Shown here: positions 42,719 through 52,173 of the stretch, one piece after another
Layout of the letters: the number at the start of each line of letters is the position of its first letter
How positions within the stretch are numbered: position 1 is the first letter of the stretch
NCBI GenBank assembly: GCA_900544535.1
Contig: UQVH01000003.1
Coordinates: forward strand, 103,133-167,132
Origin: an uncultured Bacteroidales bacterium
Lineage (GTDB): Bacteria; Bacteroidota; Bacteroidia; Bacteroidales; Muribaculaceae
DNA: 64,000 nucleotides
Reading direction: 5' to 3'
Notes under the pieces: generated by a model
What the model saw: only the letters and a program-made list of their open reading frames with translations
The model's database searches: none
What the model was told of the DNA's origin: nothing
Program-made: the position numbers and the translations under genes

Positions 42719-45700
42719 TTATCTGGCAAGTGAAAGATTGAGGTTGAAGCCGAACGAAGTGTTGGTCGTCGGGTAAGATGTCGATGAAACGATCGGGGTA
42801 TTGATCTGATGGTCGAAGAATGCTCCGATGGTGAGGCGGCGCGACATGATATACGAGGCCGTGAAATTCATTGTCAGAGTGCGTGTGCCTGATGTCGGCT
42901 GAGTGTAGGCTGTTTCAATGCGGCGGATGAGTGCCTGCGTTTCCGAGAATGCGAAATCGGCATTGAGCGTCAGGTCATTTGAGATGCCGCGGCCTGAACC
43001 TTTCATCTTTAGCACGGTGTTGAAGCCGATGATTTTATAACCGAAGCCAATCGTGAGCCCGCGCTGGTTGGCCTCGACAACCTGTCCGGCGGAAGTGTTG
43101 AGAGTCAGTGTGCGGGAATCACGATAGTCGGCTGAAATGGTGATGTCGTTTTTCAAAGTTACGGACGCACCTAACAGAGGAGCGAATTTTTCTGTGATGG
43201 CCACGGATGAAATATTGAAGGGGGAGGTCGGGACGGGATTGCCGGTGAGCTCGTCAACGGTGAAGCCGAGATTGCCCCCGTCAGCACTCATCCAGTTGAG
43301 ATAAGAGGAGTAGGAGCCGACAGAATATGTGCACTGATAGGCGTGGCTCAGCGTGAAAGCTTTGAATATGTTGCGCATGTTGCCAAGGTATATAAGACCG
43401 TCATAGGTCACACGCCAGTTGGGGAGAGCTTCGGCGAAAGAGGGGAAGGGTGTAAGATATTGTTTACCGGGCTTGGTTCCTGAATAGGCAGCGATGAAAG
43501 CCGGAATGAGAACATCGGAACTGGTCGGGCTTATGTCGCCGACTTCGGGATTGAAAGGATTGCCCGCATTTATGTTTCCGTCCATGAAACCTCCCATCGG
43601 ATAGTTGAGACCCACATACTGCTGGCGCACACGGTTTGCGATGACCGGAATATTGGACAGAAATTTGTTGAATGCGTCTGAGGCATAGTCATTGTCAGCG
43701 CTGAAATGGCGCAAGGCAGTTTTCAAGGCCACATGTGTCTTTGTGTAAGATCCGGCGAGTGACGTAGGCATGTTGTCATACATGAACTGGATCGAACGGG
43801 TGCGGTTGTCGGTGCGGTTGGTGGTCAGCACGATTTTCAGACCTTTGACCGGTTCAAGTGTGAGATCTATGTTCAGTTCTCTGGTCTTTGCAAAGATAGC
43901 CGGAGAAGTCTGGCCGTCGTCAGTGATGAGCCAGCCGCGGCGCAGAGCTTTGTCGATGTAGCTTTCGTCAGTAAATCCGAATGCGAAATCAAGGCCCGGT
44001 GACATAGGTCCGTAACTGCGTGATTGGCCGAACACATTGCCGATGTCCGGACGGAACAAGGGGAGAGAAAGTGTGTTGGTCGAGCGGAAACGGAAGGAGG
44101 CATTGCGCGGCGAAAGCACGAAGCGTGTAGCATATTCTCCGATTTCCCTCCAAAGACCTTTTTCTTCCTTGAGCACCTCCTCGATGGTGAATTTGAGATT
44201 CTGCTCTCCGCGGGTGAGCACCTCAATGCTATTGGCGTCCTTGACTTTGTGTGTGACGCGGAACGGTTTGCCATCGACAGTTGTCACGCGTACTTTAACC
44301 TTCGAGTTGCGCAGGTTGTGGCGGACTATGAGCGACGTGTCCGGTAGAAGGGCATATGTACGTTCAAATTTCTTTGGCTTCTTCGTACGGACGGGTGCTT
44401 TCTTTGCCTGGAAACGCTGATTTACTTTTTTAGTGTAGGACCACTTGTTGTAGAGTGATTCAAAATTGATGCGGCCGTCCATGTTCCATGTTGCCTGATT
44501 GGCTATGGAGTTGCCGGTTTCCACTCCGTCGACTTCGGCTCCGCGGTCCCAGCGGTAAGTCGAGTTATACGAAACATTGCCTGTCAGCCAGTCAAGAGCA
44601 GGAATTTTGTTGAACGGCGCGCGATAGCTGGCCACAAACGACTGATTGTAGCTCCACGGAGTTCCGAGATGGAGAAGACTTTGCAGCACCGTGTCTTTCC
44701 ATTCTTTATATTTGTCAGGGAAAAGTTTGCGGTTGACAGCTCCCATAGTCTCTTCAATACGTGCCGAGGTATTGCTGTTGAAATTGAGGGTAAGCGATTT
44801 TGTGAGATTCCATGTGAGCGAGAGCTGACGGTCCCAGATGAAATTTTTGCTGACCGATACGGGGAGCTGGAAGTCGACATCAGTTTCCGAACGGGTCTGC
44901 ATCTCGTAATAGTAACGCGATATGGTGGTCAGGAATGTGATGTTGCTCGGCAGATAGTTGAACTCCCATTCCTTGAAAAATTTCGCGTGTTTCGATTTGC
45001 TCTTGATGAAGCCGAACGGACGCACTCCTTTTAGATACGGAGTATAGGAATACTGCAATGAGCCGCGGTAGTCGTTGGTGTATTCATATTCCGTGGTTGG
45101 ATCGGTTTTGGACTGTTTGTTGAACGAAAAATTGAATGTGAAGTTGGCAGGGTCCCAGGGCATAGGATTTTTTGACTTCACATCAAACTTCATTCCTGAG
45201 ATCGAGAAACTCTTGATGGTGGAGTGCTCCACGGCATATCGTTCGATTGAATCCTTCTGCGCTTTTGTCGAGCAGGCGTCAAGAGCTTCTTTCAGCCTTA
45301 CATCCTGATCGAGCGGATTATATTTCGGAGTGATTCTCTCTTTGGAGACAGAATAGTAGATCGGGGCACGGAGTTTGATTTTTTCGGGCAGGAAACGGCC
45401 GGCATCGACCTGCATCGCGAAATTGTATTGCGAATAGTCATCCATACGGCGCGCGTTGAGTCCCTGGTCTACCGCGCCGAAACCTGCGGTTTCCACATGT
45501 GCGCCGAAATTCAGGGTGGCAATATCGCTGACTCCTATGTTGAGATTGCCTTTTGCAGCCCAGCCTCCCTCACTCTCGAAGTCAGTCACTTTGAGTTCAT
45601 TGAGCCACACGATCGCGTCTTTGGCCGTGCTTGCGTTATTGCGCACTCCGATGAGCATGACGCGTACATCGCTCAATGACGGATTTCCGATTACGGCCAT

Positions 45701-48700
45701 GCGGTTACGCTCGTTGTCAGGATCGCGCCCTGTGAAAAGGGTGGCGAAACCGACTCCCGGCTCCTGATCGTTCTTAGCCCGGTTACGCTCTTTTTTCAGG
45801 TTTACAAGGGATTGAAGATTGAAGTCCATGTAGTTTTCGCGAGGCCATACGATAGCGCGATCAGCGGCATTGTCGGAATAGTGATCGGCGGGAGTAAGCT
45901 GGAGCGGCACCTCATATTCATAGTAGTTGCTGCGCACATCGGTGCCGAGACGCAGGAACACGGAGATTTCGCCTGACTGGAGTTTGGTCAGGTCGTCGAT
46001 GAGTTTTTCGGCATGAATCCACATCTGGAGCTTCTTATAGTTGCGCAGATCGTGGTGGGTGTTCTTATAGATGCCGCGGGCGTCGCCTGGTTGCAGTCCG
46101 GTGACTTTAAGTGACAGCGACTGTTCGTTTAGCTGCACGATCTGGCTCTGGCCCGGATCGGTGATGCGGCTGACACCCGGAGGGAGCACATAGTTGACCG
46201 GCTCACGTTCGGAGTTTTCCTCGATGTTGACCACAGATACGTCGAGCTGACCTTCAGCCGGAGCATCACCGCGCGAGTTGAGATTGAACTGATAGGGACG
46301 CCATTCGCCGCGCACGAGTTCAAAGGTGGCGAAACGCAGGTGAGTGACGGCCTTGAAACCGGTCATGAACATGCGGGCAAAGCGGATGGTTGAGAAATCG
46401 CTGATGTTTCCAACCACTTTCTGATAGTCGCTCAAAGGAATTTTGAACTGATACCATACTACTTCCTGGGTGGTCTGGTCGTTGTTGACCACAATGGAAG
46501 TCTGTTTGTCGGTGATATAGTTCTTTCCGACTACCAAATCTTCCGGACGGATTGAAATTTTATATTGGAAATAGCGTTCATATTCGTTGAGCGTGTTGTC
46601 CTGATTGATGTCCTCGACGTCAGGAAGGGCGCGGGACGACTGGTAGAGAGGATCGGGAGCGTCAGAGGGGGAGAGAGAGTTCCCTTCGACACCGTTGTAG
46701 CGTTTGTAGCGCTCAAGCACACCAAGACGCTGCTCGTCGTAGTCATATCCTCGGAAGAAATGATAATTGTCACCGGCAGGGTCGTTGAAAGGGGAGAAAG
46801 GATCGGCCTGCATACGCTCTATTGCCGACGGGCTGAGTTTGCGGCGCAGTTCCTCAAGATAGTTAGAATATGAACTGAAGCCGAATTCCGCCTCGTTTAT
46901 GAGCCCGTCAAGACCTACGTCCTGAGGCAGACGGGAAGATGTGTTGTTGTCAAAAGCGTAGGTCAGCGAGTTCTGCGATGAAACACGCCCCCATACGGTT
47001 GATTGCATGAACTGGTCATTGCCGTTGACTGGGACACCGTTTTCATAACTCTTCAGACCGTCTTTAAGAATATCTTCGGAGATCTCGCCGAAATTGAGAT
47101 AGAGATCGCCGCCTTCGAGGTTGTCGTTGTCGGGATCGAGGAACGGCGACAGCATCCAGAACTGGACGTATTCAATGTTTGATGCATCGAAGTTTGTGTT
47201 GTCCATTTTGCGCATGATTCCACCCCAGCGGCGTTCGGGATGGAGAAGATTGCCCTGATCGTCGATGTCTGTCGCGTCAAGGTTATAGGGGCCGCGTTCG
47301 GTGGGGTAGAACGAAAGATTGAGCGTCTGTATGGTGTTTGATTCACCATAAGTCAGCTCCCTGCCCGGAAAGATTTCTCTTGAGGTCACTTCGCGGACAT
47401 ATGGATTGTTCAGCATGGCCGGATCATTCTTTATGTATCCCGGACACATGGAGGAGTTGCGCGCCGTGAACATCCGGTCGATATAATACCAGTTGAGAAG
47501 CGCGCGGTTTTTCCCGTAACTGATGTCGTTTGAAAGAGCGGCCTCAGGAAACAGAGCGTCGCCGCTCGGATCGTAAGGAGTCGAGGCGAGGAACCAGGAG
47601 TATGGCGACCGCAGGTCGATCCCGATCTGTGTGCTCTCGAAGTCGTCGATGTACGACGAGCCGTGGTTGCTCCCCGTCTTCTGCTTGTGAGGTATAAGGT
47701 TGGCAAATTCAGCCTGCAGACTCAGAGTCGATGGCTGCACAGCGTTGACGGTGGGGATTTTGTTGAGGAGATTGGTGAGCCACATGAACTGCGTATTGTA
47801 CTGCATGTTGAGCCCCCAGATGGTGTTGTTGACCACTTCATCGCCGATGCTTACTTTTTCGATCTGTGCTTTTTCCGAAAAGTGCATGATCGTGGCTCCG
47901 AGATTGAAATCTTTGTTGAATTTGTAGTTGAGATCCAGGCCTAACAGAGTCTTGCGCTGCATGGAGTAGAGCGACTGGTTTTCAAGAGTGACACTGATGC
48001 TTTGGCCTGAGTCAATTATGCTCTGATTGGTTATGGTTACGATTCCCATCGTATAATCCACTGTATAGTCGCTGTTTTCGACAAGAGGCACACCGCCGGC
48101 AGTCACGACAACCGATCCGCGCGGCACGTTCATCGCGTTAAGCCTTATCTGCGACGAAGAACCGTCAGAACCTTTGTAGCGGCCGGTGAGAATGAATTTG
48201 TTTTTGTCGGCGAACTGCCGGGCCACAATCAGAGTGGAATCGTAGAGCTGATTGTAGACATAAGGCTCGGCGGCGACGGGGTTGCCGATCTTCTTTTCAA
48301 GATTTGAGCCGAACGGCTCCACGACCGGGAAAATAATCTTGCCCTGAGAGGAAAGAATGGTATAACCTTCGATAAAGTCAAAGAACCCGTCGGGATTTGA
48401 CGCCTCGTTCGAATCTATGCGGTCAAGATTCATCACCTGGAGCAAGGGTACGTTGTTGATCGGCGCAACAGGCAGATAGTTTATCTGAGTGCCGGTCGTG
48501 TCGCTAAGATATTTGATGTTCAGCCGGAAGTCTGACTTGGCTATCTGATAGCCGCCGAGCGAGTAGACGTTTTTCATCATCAGGTCCCACATCGGAAGTT
48601 TCGGATCAATCGTCGTCGACTTAAGCATCTTGAGATAGAGCGACTGGTCGGTAGTCGATATATCAGCCGAGAATTCGCCTACCTGATAGACTTTGCCGTT

Positions 48701-50101
48701 ATAGGTGTATTCGTAAGCGACGCCAAGCACCTCGTCGGATGCCAGGGCACTTTTCAGCGATATGTAGCCGAGAGTGGAGTTCAGTACATATTCCGACGAC
48801 GAGAGCAGTCGTGCCGACTCGACCTTTTCATAATCCTTGCCGCCGTCTATTCCCATTGCGGCAAGCGGGGCGAGGGCCTGGGTGACGGTATTGATGTCTC
48901 TTGCACCGGGATATTCGGTCTTGATCGTCGACAACAGGTTGTTTGAAAGATTCGAGGGTTGCGGATAAGACGGATCTGTCTGCCAGTAGTTACTGGCGAG
49001 CACACGGTTTTCTCCTAAGTCCATGAAGGCCACAAAGTTTCGGCTTTGGTCAAAACGTGCGTTCCGGTTGGTTATCCAGACCTCGATACGTGTGATCTGG
49101 ACACCAGATGAGACGAAAGGAAGACGCGAGGCGAAATTGTCGTAGTTGTCGCGGAAGAAATGACCTAAAAAGAAGTGGCGGTTCTGGTCATATTCGTCGG
49201 CGTTGATTGTGAAATCTGTCGTCTGTACTCCGCCTTTGGAGCTTACTGTGGTTGACTGTGAGTTTTGTTGCGATACCAATGCCGTAGCGGTAAGTTTACC
49301 GAACTGGAGTTTGGTTTTGATACCGAACAGAGCCGTGCTTCCGCGGATAAGAGATGATCCGGTGGTCATCGAGACGTTGCCGGCCTCGATGGATTTGACA
49401 ATGTCGTCCTCTTTACCTTCGTAGGCAAGTTTTATATTTTTGGAGTCAAAATCGAACGTAGCGTCAGTGTTGTAGGTCATGTTGAACTTCATGCGGTCTC
49501 CTACGGCCGCATTGACTGTCGCCTGAATCTTCTGATCGAAATCGAAGTAGGTTCTTCTGCGTGCATCAAGCGCAAGCGCCGGATTGTCGGTCTTGTTGGT
49601 CTTGATGCCCATAGAGAGATTGACTGATCCCTGAGTTTTAAGCTGTACGCCGCCGGGGCCGAATATCTTTTCCAGCGGACCGAGCGCAAAATTCATGTCA
49701 AGAATGTTGAACGGCTCCTTGTCAGGCTTAGTCAGGGCTTCTGCATTCCGCAGCCTGAAATAGTCCTGCATCTGGCGGCGTGTCTGCCAGTTGTTATATT
49801 GCTGCGGGGTAAGGTAAAAAGGGGTGACAATGTCGGATTCGCCGAGACGGGTGCGGATCACATAGCAACCAAGTTGCGGATCGAATTCGGCAGTCGTCGA
49901 AATGTTCGAAGGAATGTCGAGGTCGGTGGCAAGTTCCTGCTCCATGAGCTGATCGTAGGTCTGAGGGATCAGCGTCCTTACAGGAAACTGTGTGATAATG
50001 GAATCAGCAGGCGAGGCCTGCGGATTCGCGCTTATGACGGGTGCCGGAGGAGTGAAGTCCGGCGATACATTCTGAGCGAGTGCGAAAAAAGCACCTGTCA
50101 C
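42719..50101 (-). CDS. sprA: SprA, type IX secretion outer-membrane translocon
   Basis: 2,460 aa from the first usable codon, a GTG at 50101. SprA family throughout: YRLRNAEAL-like start of the plug region (FRLRNAEALTKPDKEPFNI, about residue 115), EIFGPGGVQLKTQGSVNLSMG-like phrase, tandem motility-N domains with SYIDDFESTQIGIDLRSPYSW (about 800), WGRVSSQNSLTYAFDNN, and the long C-terminal barrel ending NTSFGFNLNLSLAR. SprA forms the very large single-chain beta-barrel of the type IX secretion system. ruvA lies directly upstream, an arrangement seen in other Bacteroidetes. No ATG supports the start: the frame extends upstream through a good signal peptide that would begin at a CTG (50164). Two secreted proteins in this window have tails that could be its cargo signals. 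Confidence 0.93.
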   Translation of the reverse strand: MTGAFFALAQNVSPDFTPPAPVISANPQASPADSIITQFPVRTLIPQTYDQLMEQELATDLDIPSNISTTAEFDPQLGCYVIRTRLGESDIVTPFYLTPQQYNNWQTRRQMQDYFRLRNAEALTKPDKEPFNILDMNFALGPLEKIFGPGGVQLKTQGSVNLSMGIKTNKTDNPALALDARRRTYFDFDQKIQATVNAAVGDRMKFNMTYNTDATFDFDSKNIKLAYEGKEDDIVKSIEAGNVSMTTGSSLIRGSTALFGIKTKLQFGKLTATALVSQQNSQSTTVSSKGGVQTTDFTINADEYDQNRHFFLGHFFRDNYDNFASRLPFVSSGVQITRIEVWITNRNARFDQSRNFVAFMDLGENRVLASNYWQTDPSYPQPSNLSNNLLSTIKTEYPGARDINTVTQALAPLAAMGIDGGKDYEKVESARLLSSSEYVLNSTLGYISLKSALASDEVLGVAYEYTYNGKVYQVGEFSADISTTDQSLYLKMLKSTTIDPKLPMWDLMMKNVYSLGGYQIAKSDFRLNIKYLSDTTGTQINYLPVAPINNVPLLQVMNLDRIDSNEASNPDGFFDFIEGYTILSSQGKIIFPVVEPFGSNLEKKIGNPVAAEPYVYNQLYDSTLIVARQFADKNKFILTGRYKGSDGSSSQIRLNAMNVPRGSVVVTAGGVPLVENSDYTVDYTMGIVTITNQSIIDSGQSISVTLENQSLYSMQRKTLLGLDLNYKFNKDFNLGATIMHFSEKAQIEKVSIGDEVVNNTIWGLNMQYNTQFMWLTNLLNKIPTVNAVQPSTLSLQAEFANLIPHKQKTGSNHGSSYIDDFESTQIGIDLRSPYSWFLASTPYDPSGDALFPEAALSNDISYGKNRALLNWYYIDRMFTARNSSMCPGYIKNDPAMLNNPYVREVTSREIFPGRELTYGESNTIQTLNLSFYPTERGPYNLDATDIDDQGNLLHPERRWGGIMRKMDNTNFDASNIEYVQFWMLSPFLDPDNDNLEGGDLYLNFGEISEDILKDGLKSYENGVPVNGNDQFMQSTVWGRVSSQNSLTYAFDNNTSSRLPQDVGLDGLINEAEFGFSSYSNYLEELRRKLSPSAIERMQADPFSPFNDPAGDNYHFFRGYDYDEQRLGVLERYKRYNGVEGNSLSPSDAPDPLYQSSRALPDVEDINQDNTLNEYERYFQYKISIRPEDLVVGKNYITDKQTSIVVNNDQTTQEVVWYQFKIPLSDYQKVVGNISDFSTIRFARMFMTGFKAVTHLRFATFELVRGEWRPYQFNLNSRGDAPAEGQLDVSVVNIEENSEREPVNYVLPPGVSRITDPGQSQIVQLNEQSLSLKVTGLQPGDARGIYKNTHHDLRNYKKLQMWIHAEKLIDDLTKLQSGEISVFLRLGTDVRSNYYEYEVPLQLTPADHYSDNAADRAIVWPRENYMDFNLQSLVNLKKERNRAKNDQEPGVGFATLFTGRDPDNERNRMAVIGNPSLSDVRVMLIGVRNNASTAKDAIVWLNELKVTDFESEGGWAAKGNLNIGVSDIATLNFGAHVETAGFGAVDQGLNARRMDDYSQYNFAMQVDAGRFLPEKIKLRAPIYYSVSKERITPKYNPLDQDVRLKEALDACSTKAQKDSIERYAVEHSTIKSFSISGMKFDVKSKNPMPWDPANFTFNFSFNKQSKTDPTTEYEYTNDYRGSLQYSYTPYLKGVRPFGFIKSKSKHAKFFKEWEFNYLPSNITFLTTISRYYYEMQTRSETDVDFQLPVSVSKNFIWDRQLSLTWNLTKSLTLNFNSNTSARIEETMGAVNRKLFPDKYKEWKDTVLQSLLHLGTPWSYNQSFVASYRAPFNKIPALDWLTGNVSYNSTYRWDRGAEVDGVETGNSIANQATWNMDGRINFESLYNKWSYTKKVNQRFQAKKAPVRTKKPKKFERTYALLPDTSLIVRHNLRNSKVKVRVTTVDGKPFRVTHKVKDANSIEVLTRGEQNLKFTIEEVLKEEKGLWREIGEYATRFVLSPRNASFRFRSTNTLSLPLFRPDIGNVFGQSRSYGPMSPGLDFAFGFTDESYIDKALRRGWLITDDGQTSPAIFAKTRELNIDLTLEPVKGLKIVLTTNRTDNRTRSIQFMYDNMPTSLAGSYTKTHVALKTALRHFSADNDYASDAFNKFLSNIPVIANRVRQQYVGLNYPMGGFMDGNINAGNPFNPEVGDISPTSSDVLIPAFIAAYSGTKPGKQYLTPFPSFAEALPNWRVTYDGLIYLGNMRNIFKAFTLSHAYQCTYSVGSYSSYLNWMSADGGNLGFTVDELTGNPVPTSPFNISSVAITEKFAPLLGASVTLKNDITISADYRDSRTLTLNTSAGQVVEANQRGLTIGFGYKIIGFNTVLKMKGSGRGISNDLTLNADFAFSETQALIRRIETAYTQPTSGTRTLTMNFTASYIMSRRLTIGAFFDHQINTPIVSSTSYPTTNTSFGFNLNLSLAR

Positions 50102-50207
50102 CGTCAGTGTGACTATGACGGTGAGGATGCAGAGAATGTTGAATATGTTGTTCCGTTGTTTCAGGACTGTGTCGCTATGATGATTTCCGGTTATAGTCCG
50201 AAATGGT

Positions 50208-50801
50208 CTACATCATGCTCAACGCTTTCTTTATGGCTGTCTCGACTTTGACGGCAGGATCGGCATCGAAAATCCGTTTCAATGCTTTTTGCGATTGCTG
50301 TCGCGCAAAGCCCAGAGCTGTCAGGGCGGCAAGAGCCTCGTCATAGACCTCACCGGAAGAGCCTGATGTGTCGGACTGTAAAGATAACGTCGGGTCTGTG
50401 GGTTTTATTTTATCTTTCAGGTCAACAATTATTCGTTGGGCGGTCTTTATGCCTATACCCTTGACATTTTTCAGCCTGTTGTGGTCTCCGGCGTTGATGA
50501 CAGTCTCAAGTTCCGACACAGGAAGTGACGAAAGTATAAGCATTGCAGTGTTGGGGCCTACGCCTGACACTCCGATGAGCAGACGGAACAGTTCGCGTTC
50601 TTCGGATGTGTAGAACCCGTAGAGAAGATGGGCGTCTTCGCGGATAACTTCATGTATCAGAAGTCTGGTCTCGCCTTTCGACAGCTGAAGATTCTCAAAT
50701 GTGCTCAGAGATATGTAGAGGAGGTAGCCTATATTGCCTGTCTCGATGACCGTATATGTAGGTGTGAGTTCTGCGACCGGACCTTTTATATATTCAAACA
50801 T
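50208..50801 (-). CDS. ruvA: Holliday junction branch-migration protein RuvA
   Basis: 197 aa, normal length. N-terminal OB-fold starting MFEYIKGPVAELTPTYTVIE; LLYGFYTSEERELFRLLIGVSGVGPNTAMLILSSL (about residues 58-95) is the first helix-hairpin-helix, NVKGIGIKTAQRIIVDLKDK (about 113-132) the second; a flexible Ser-rich linker (about 140-152) and the C-terminal three-helix domain (YDEALAALTALGFARQQSQKAL) that contacts RuvB. It binds four-way junctions and directs RuvB. The stop is 43 bp from the likely sprA signal peptide start. Confidence 0.97.
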   Translation of the reverse strand: MFEYIKGPVAELTPTYTVIETGNIGYLLYISLSTFENLQLSKGETRLLIHEVIREDAHLLYGFYTSEERELFRLLIGVSGVGPNTAMLILSSLPVSELETVINAGDHNRLKNVKGIGIKTAQRIIVDLKDKIKPTDPTLSLQSDTSGSSGEVYDEALAALTALGFARQQSQKALKRIFDADPAVKVETAIKKALSMM

Positions 50802-50966
50802 CAGATTCGGGATGGTTAAAGTTGTACTTCAGGTGCAAAATTACCGAAAAAAGCCTTACTGCGCAACTCTTTTCGCTGTGGGGGCTGCATAAACAAAGAC
50901 GGCTTCGTAATTTTCCGCGCAGACGGAAATCACGGAGCCGTTGAATTTTTTCAGCTAAGCGGTCGG

Positions 50967-51368
50967 TTAGAGTTCGTCGTTTTCAAACACTATTTCGTAA
51001 CCCTCGCCGCTTTGGTTGCCTTTATAGGAAAATTTGATGCCGCGGTCGGCAAGTTTCACAAGCTGGATGAATTTCTGCTGTGCAGCACCGTTGATGACCT
51101 GACTTTTGATCTGGGTTTTCTGCTGGTCAGCTGTTTCTTTCATCTGGTTGATATCAGCCTGTGATTCATCGACAATATAATTGTAGACAATGAATCCCTC
51201 TTCGGTCGAAAGACTCATCTTTTCGATGCCGGGCATTTTCTGTCCTTCAAGCTGTTTGTTGATTTCTTCTACGGCCATGTCCAGAGCCTTGTCAGAACTG
51301 CCGCAGGCAGTTGTCATTGCCATCATGACTGTTAAAGCCATGAATGCTACGTAACGGATTAGTTTCAT
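50967..51368 (-). CDS. Small lipoprotein of unknown function
   Basis: 133 aa. Lipoprotein signal MKLIRYVAFMALTVMMAMTTAC with Cys22, then a helix-rich part (LDMAVEEINKQLEGQKMPGIE), strands around LSTEEGFIVYNYIVDESQAD and a helical stretch ending IKFSYKGNQSGEGYEIVFEND. The look is of a DUF4252-like or related periplasmic fold, but I cannot name a family. Divergent from the pseudouridine synthase gene; its -7 box TAATTTTG is at 51410-51417. Confidence 0.75.
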   Translation of the reverse strand: MKLIRYVAFMALTVMMAMTTACGSSDKALDMAVEEINKQLEGQKMPGIEKMSLSTEEGFIVYNYIVDESQADINQMKETADQQKTQIKSQVINGAAQQKFIQLVKLADRGIKFSYKGNQSGEGYEIVFENDEL

Positions 51369-51409
51369 GAAAACAGGGTTGATTGGTTTGATTGATGAAT
51401 GTGGGTTCG

Positions 51410-51457
51410 CAAAATTACTCTTTTTTTTCCATATATGACCAAAATCCTATAACTTTG
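51410..51457. promoter_or_regulatory. Divergent promoters of lipoprotein and pseudouridine synthase genes
   Basis: Minus -7 TAATTTTG (51410-51417) with TTTG 22 bp upstream (51440-51443, minus reading); plus -7 TAACTTTG (51450-51457), 23 bp before the ATG at 51481, no clear -33. Confidence 0.5.
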
Positions 51458-51480
51458 CGGCAAAATAAACATGAGTTGTA

Positions 51481-52158
51481 ATGCAAATTGTCTACGAGGA
51501 TAATCATATTATAATAGTTAACAAGGCTCCCGGCGAAATTGTACAGGGTGACAAGACCGGTGATGAGCCTCTCGTCGAGACTCTGAAAAAATGGCTTAAG
51601 GAGAAATATAATAAGCCCGGCAATGTGTTTTGCGGAGTCGTCCATCGCCTTGACCGCCCGGTCGGAGGGCTGGTGGTGTTTGCAAAGACATCCAAGGCTC
51701 TCACACGGCTGAACGAAATGTTCCGTAAGGGAGAAGTTGAAAAGACTTACTGGGCTCTGACCCGTAATCAGCCCGAAGCGCCTGAGGCCCGTCTCGAACA
51801 TTATATAACCACCACCGAGCGAAGCAACAAGAGCTATGCCTCACTGACGGAAAAGAAAAATTCAAAAAAGGCGGTTTTGAGCTATCAGCTTTTGGGCAGT
51901 TCTGACCGCTATCATCTTATAGAAGTGAAACTCGAAACCGGCCGCAAGCATCAGATCAGGGTGCAGTTGTCGGCCATAGGCTGTCCGATAAAGGGTGATC
52001 TTAAATATGGTGACAAACGCAGCAATCCTGACGGGTCAATCTCACTGATGGCGCGTCGTGTGCGTTTTGTCCATCCTGTTTCCGGTGAAACAATCGATGT
52101 CTCGGCTCCGTTGCCCTCCGATCCTCTGTGGCAGGCTTTTGCAAATATTGAAGAATAA
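51481..52158 (+). CDS. RluA-family pseudouridine synthase
   Basis: 225 aa, a lone catalytic domain without an S4 domain. Catalytic Asp is in VVHRLDRPVGGLVVFAKT (about residues 56-73, the family's HRLD motif); supporting motifs are YWALT, LETGRKHQIRVQLSAIGCPIKGDLKYG (about 157-183). It converts uridine to pseudouridine in tRNA or rRNA; the specific site is not shown. It runs straight into glsA (15 bp), so these genes may form one transcript. Confidence 0.92.
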   Translation: MQIVYEDNHIIIVNKAPGEIVQGDKTGDEPLVETLKKWLKEKYNKPGNVFCGVVHRLDRPVGGLVVFAKTSKALTRLNEMFRKGEVEKTYWALTRNQPEAPEARLEHYITTTERSNKSYASLTEKKNSKKAVLSYQLLGSSDRYHLIEVKLETGRKHQIRVQLSAIGCPIKGDLKYGDKRSNPDGSISLMARRVRFVHPVSGETIDVSAPLPSDPLWQAFANIEE

Positions 52159-52173
52159 GGGGGAGTGGTTGTT

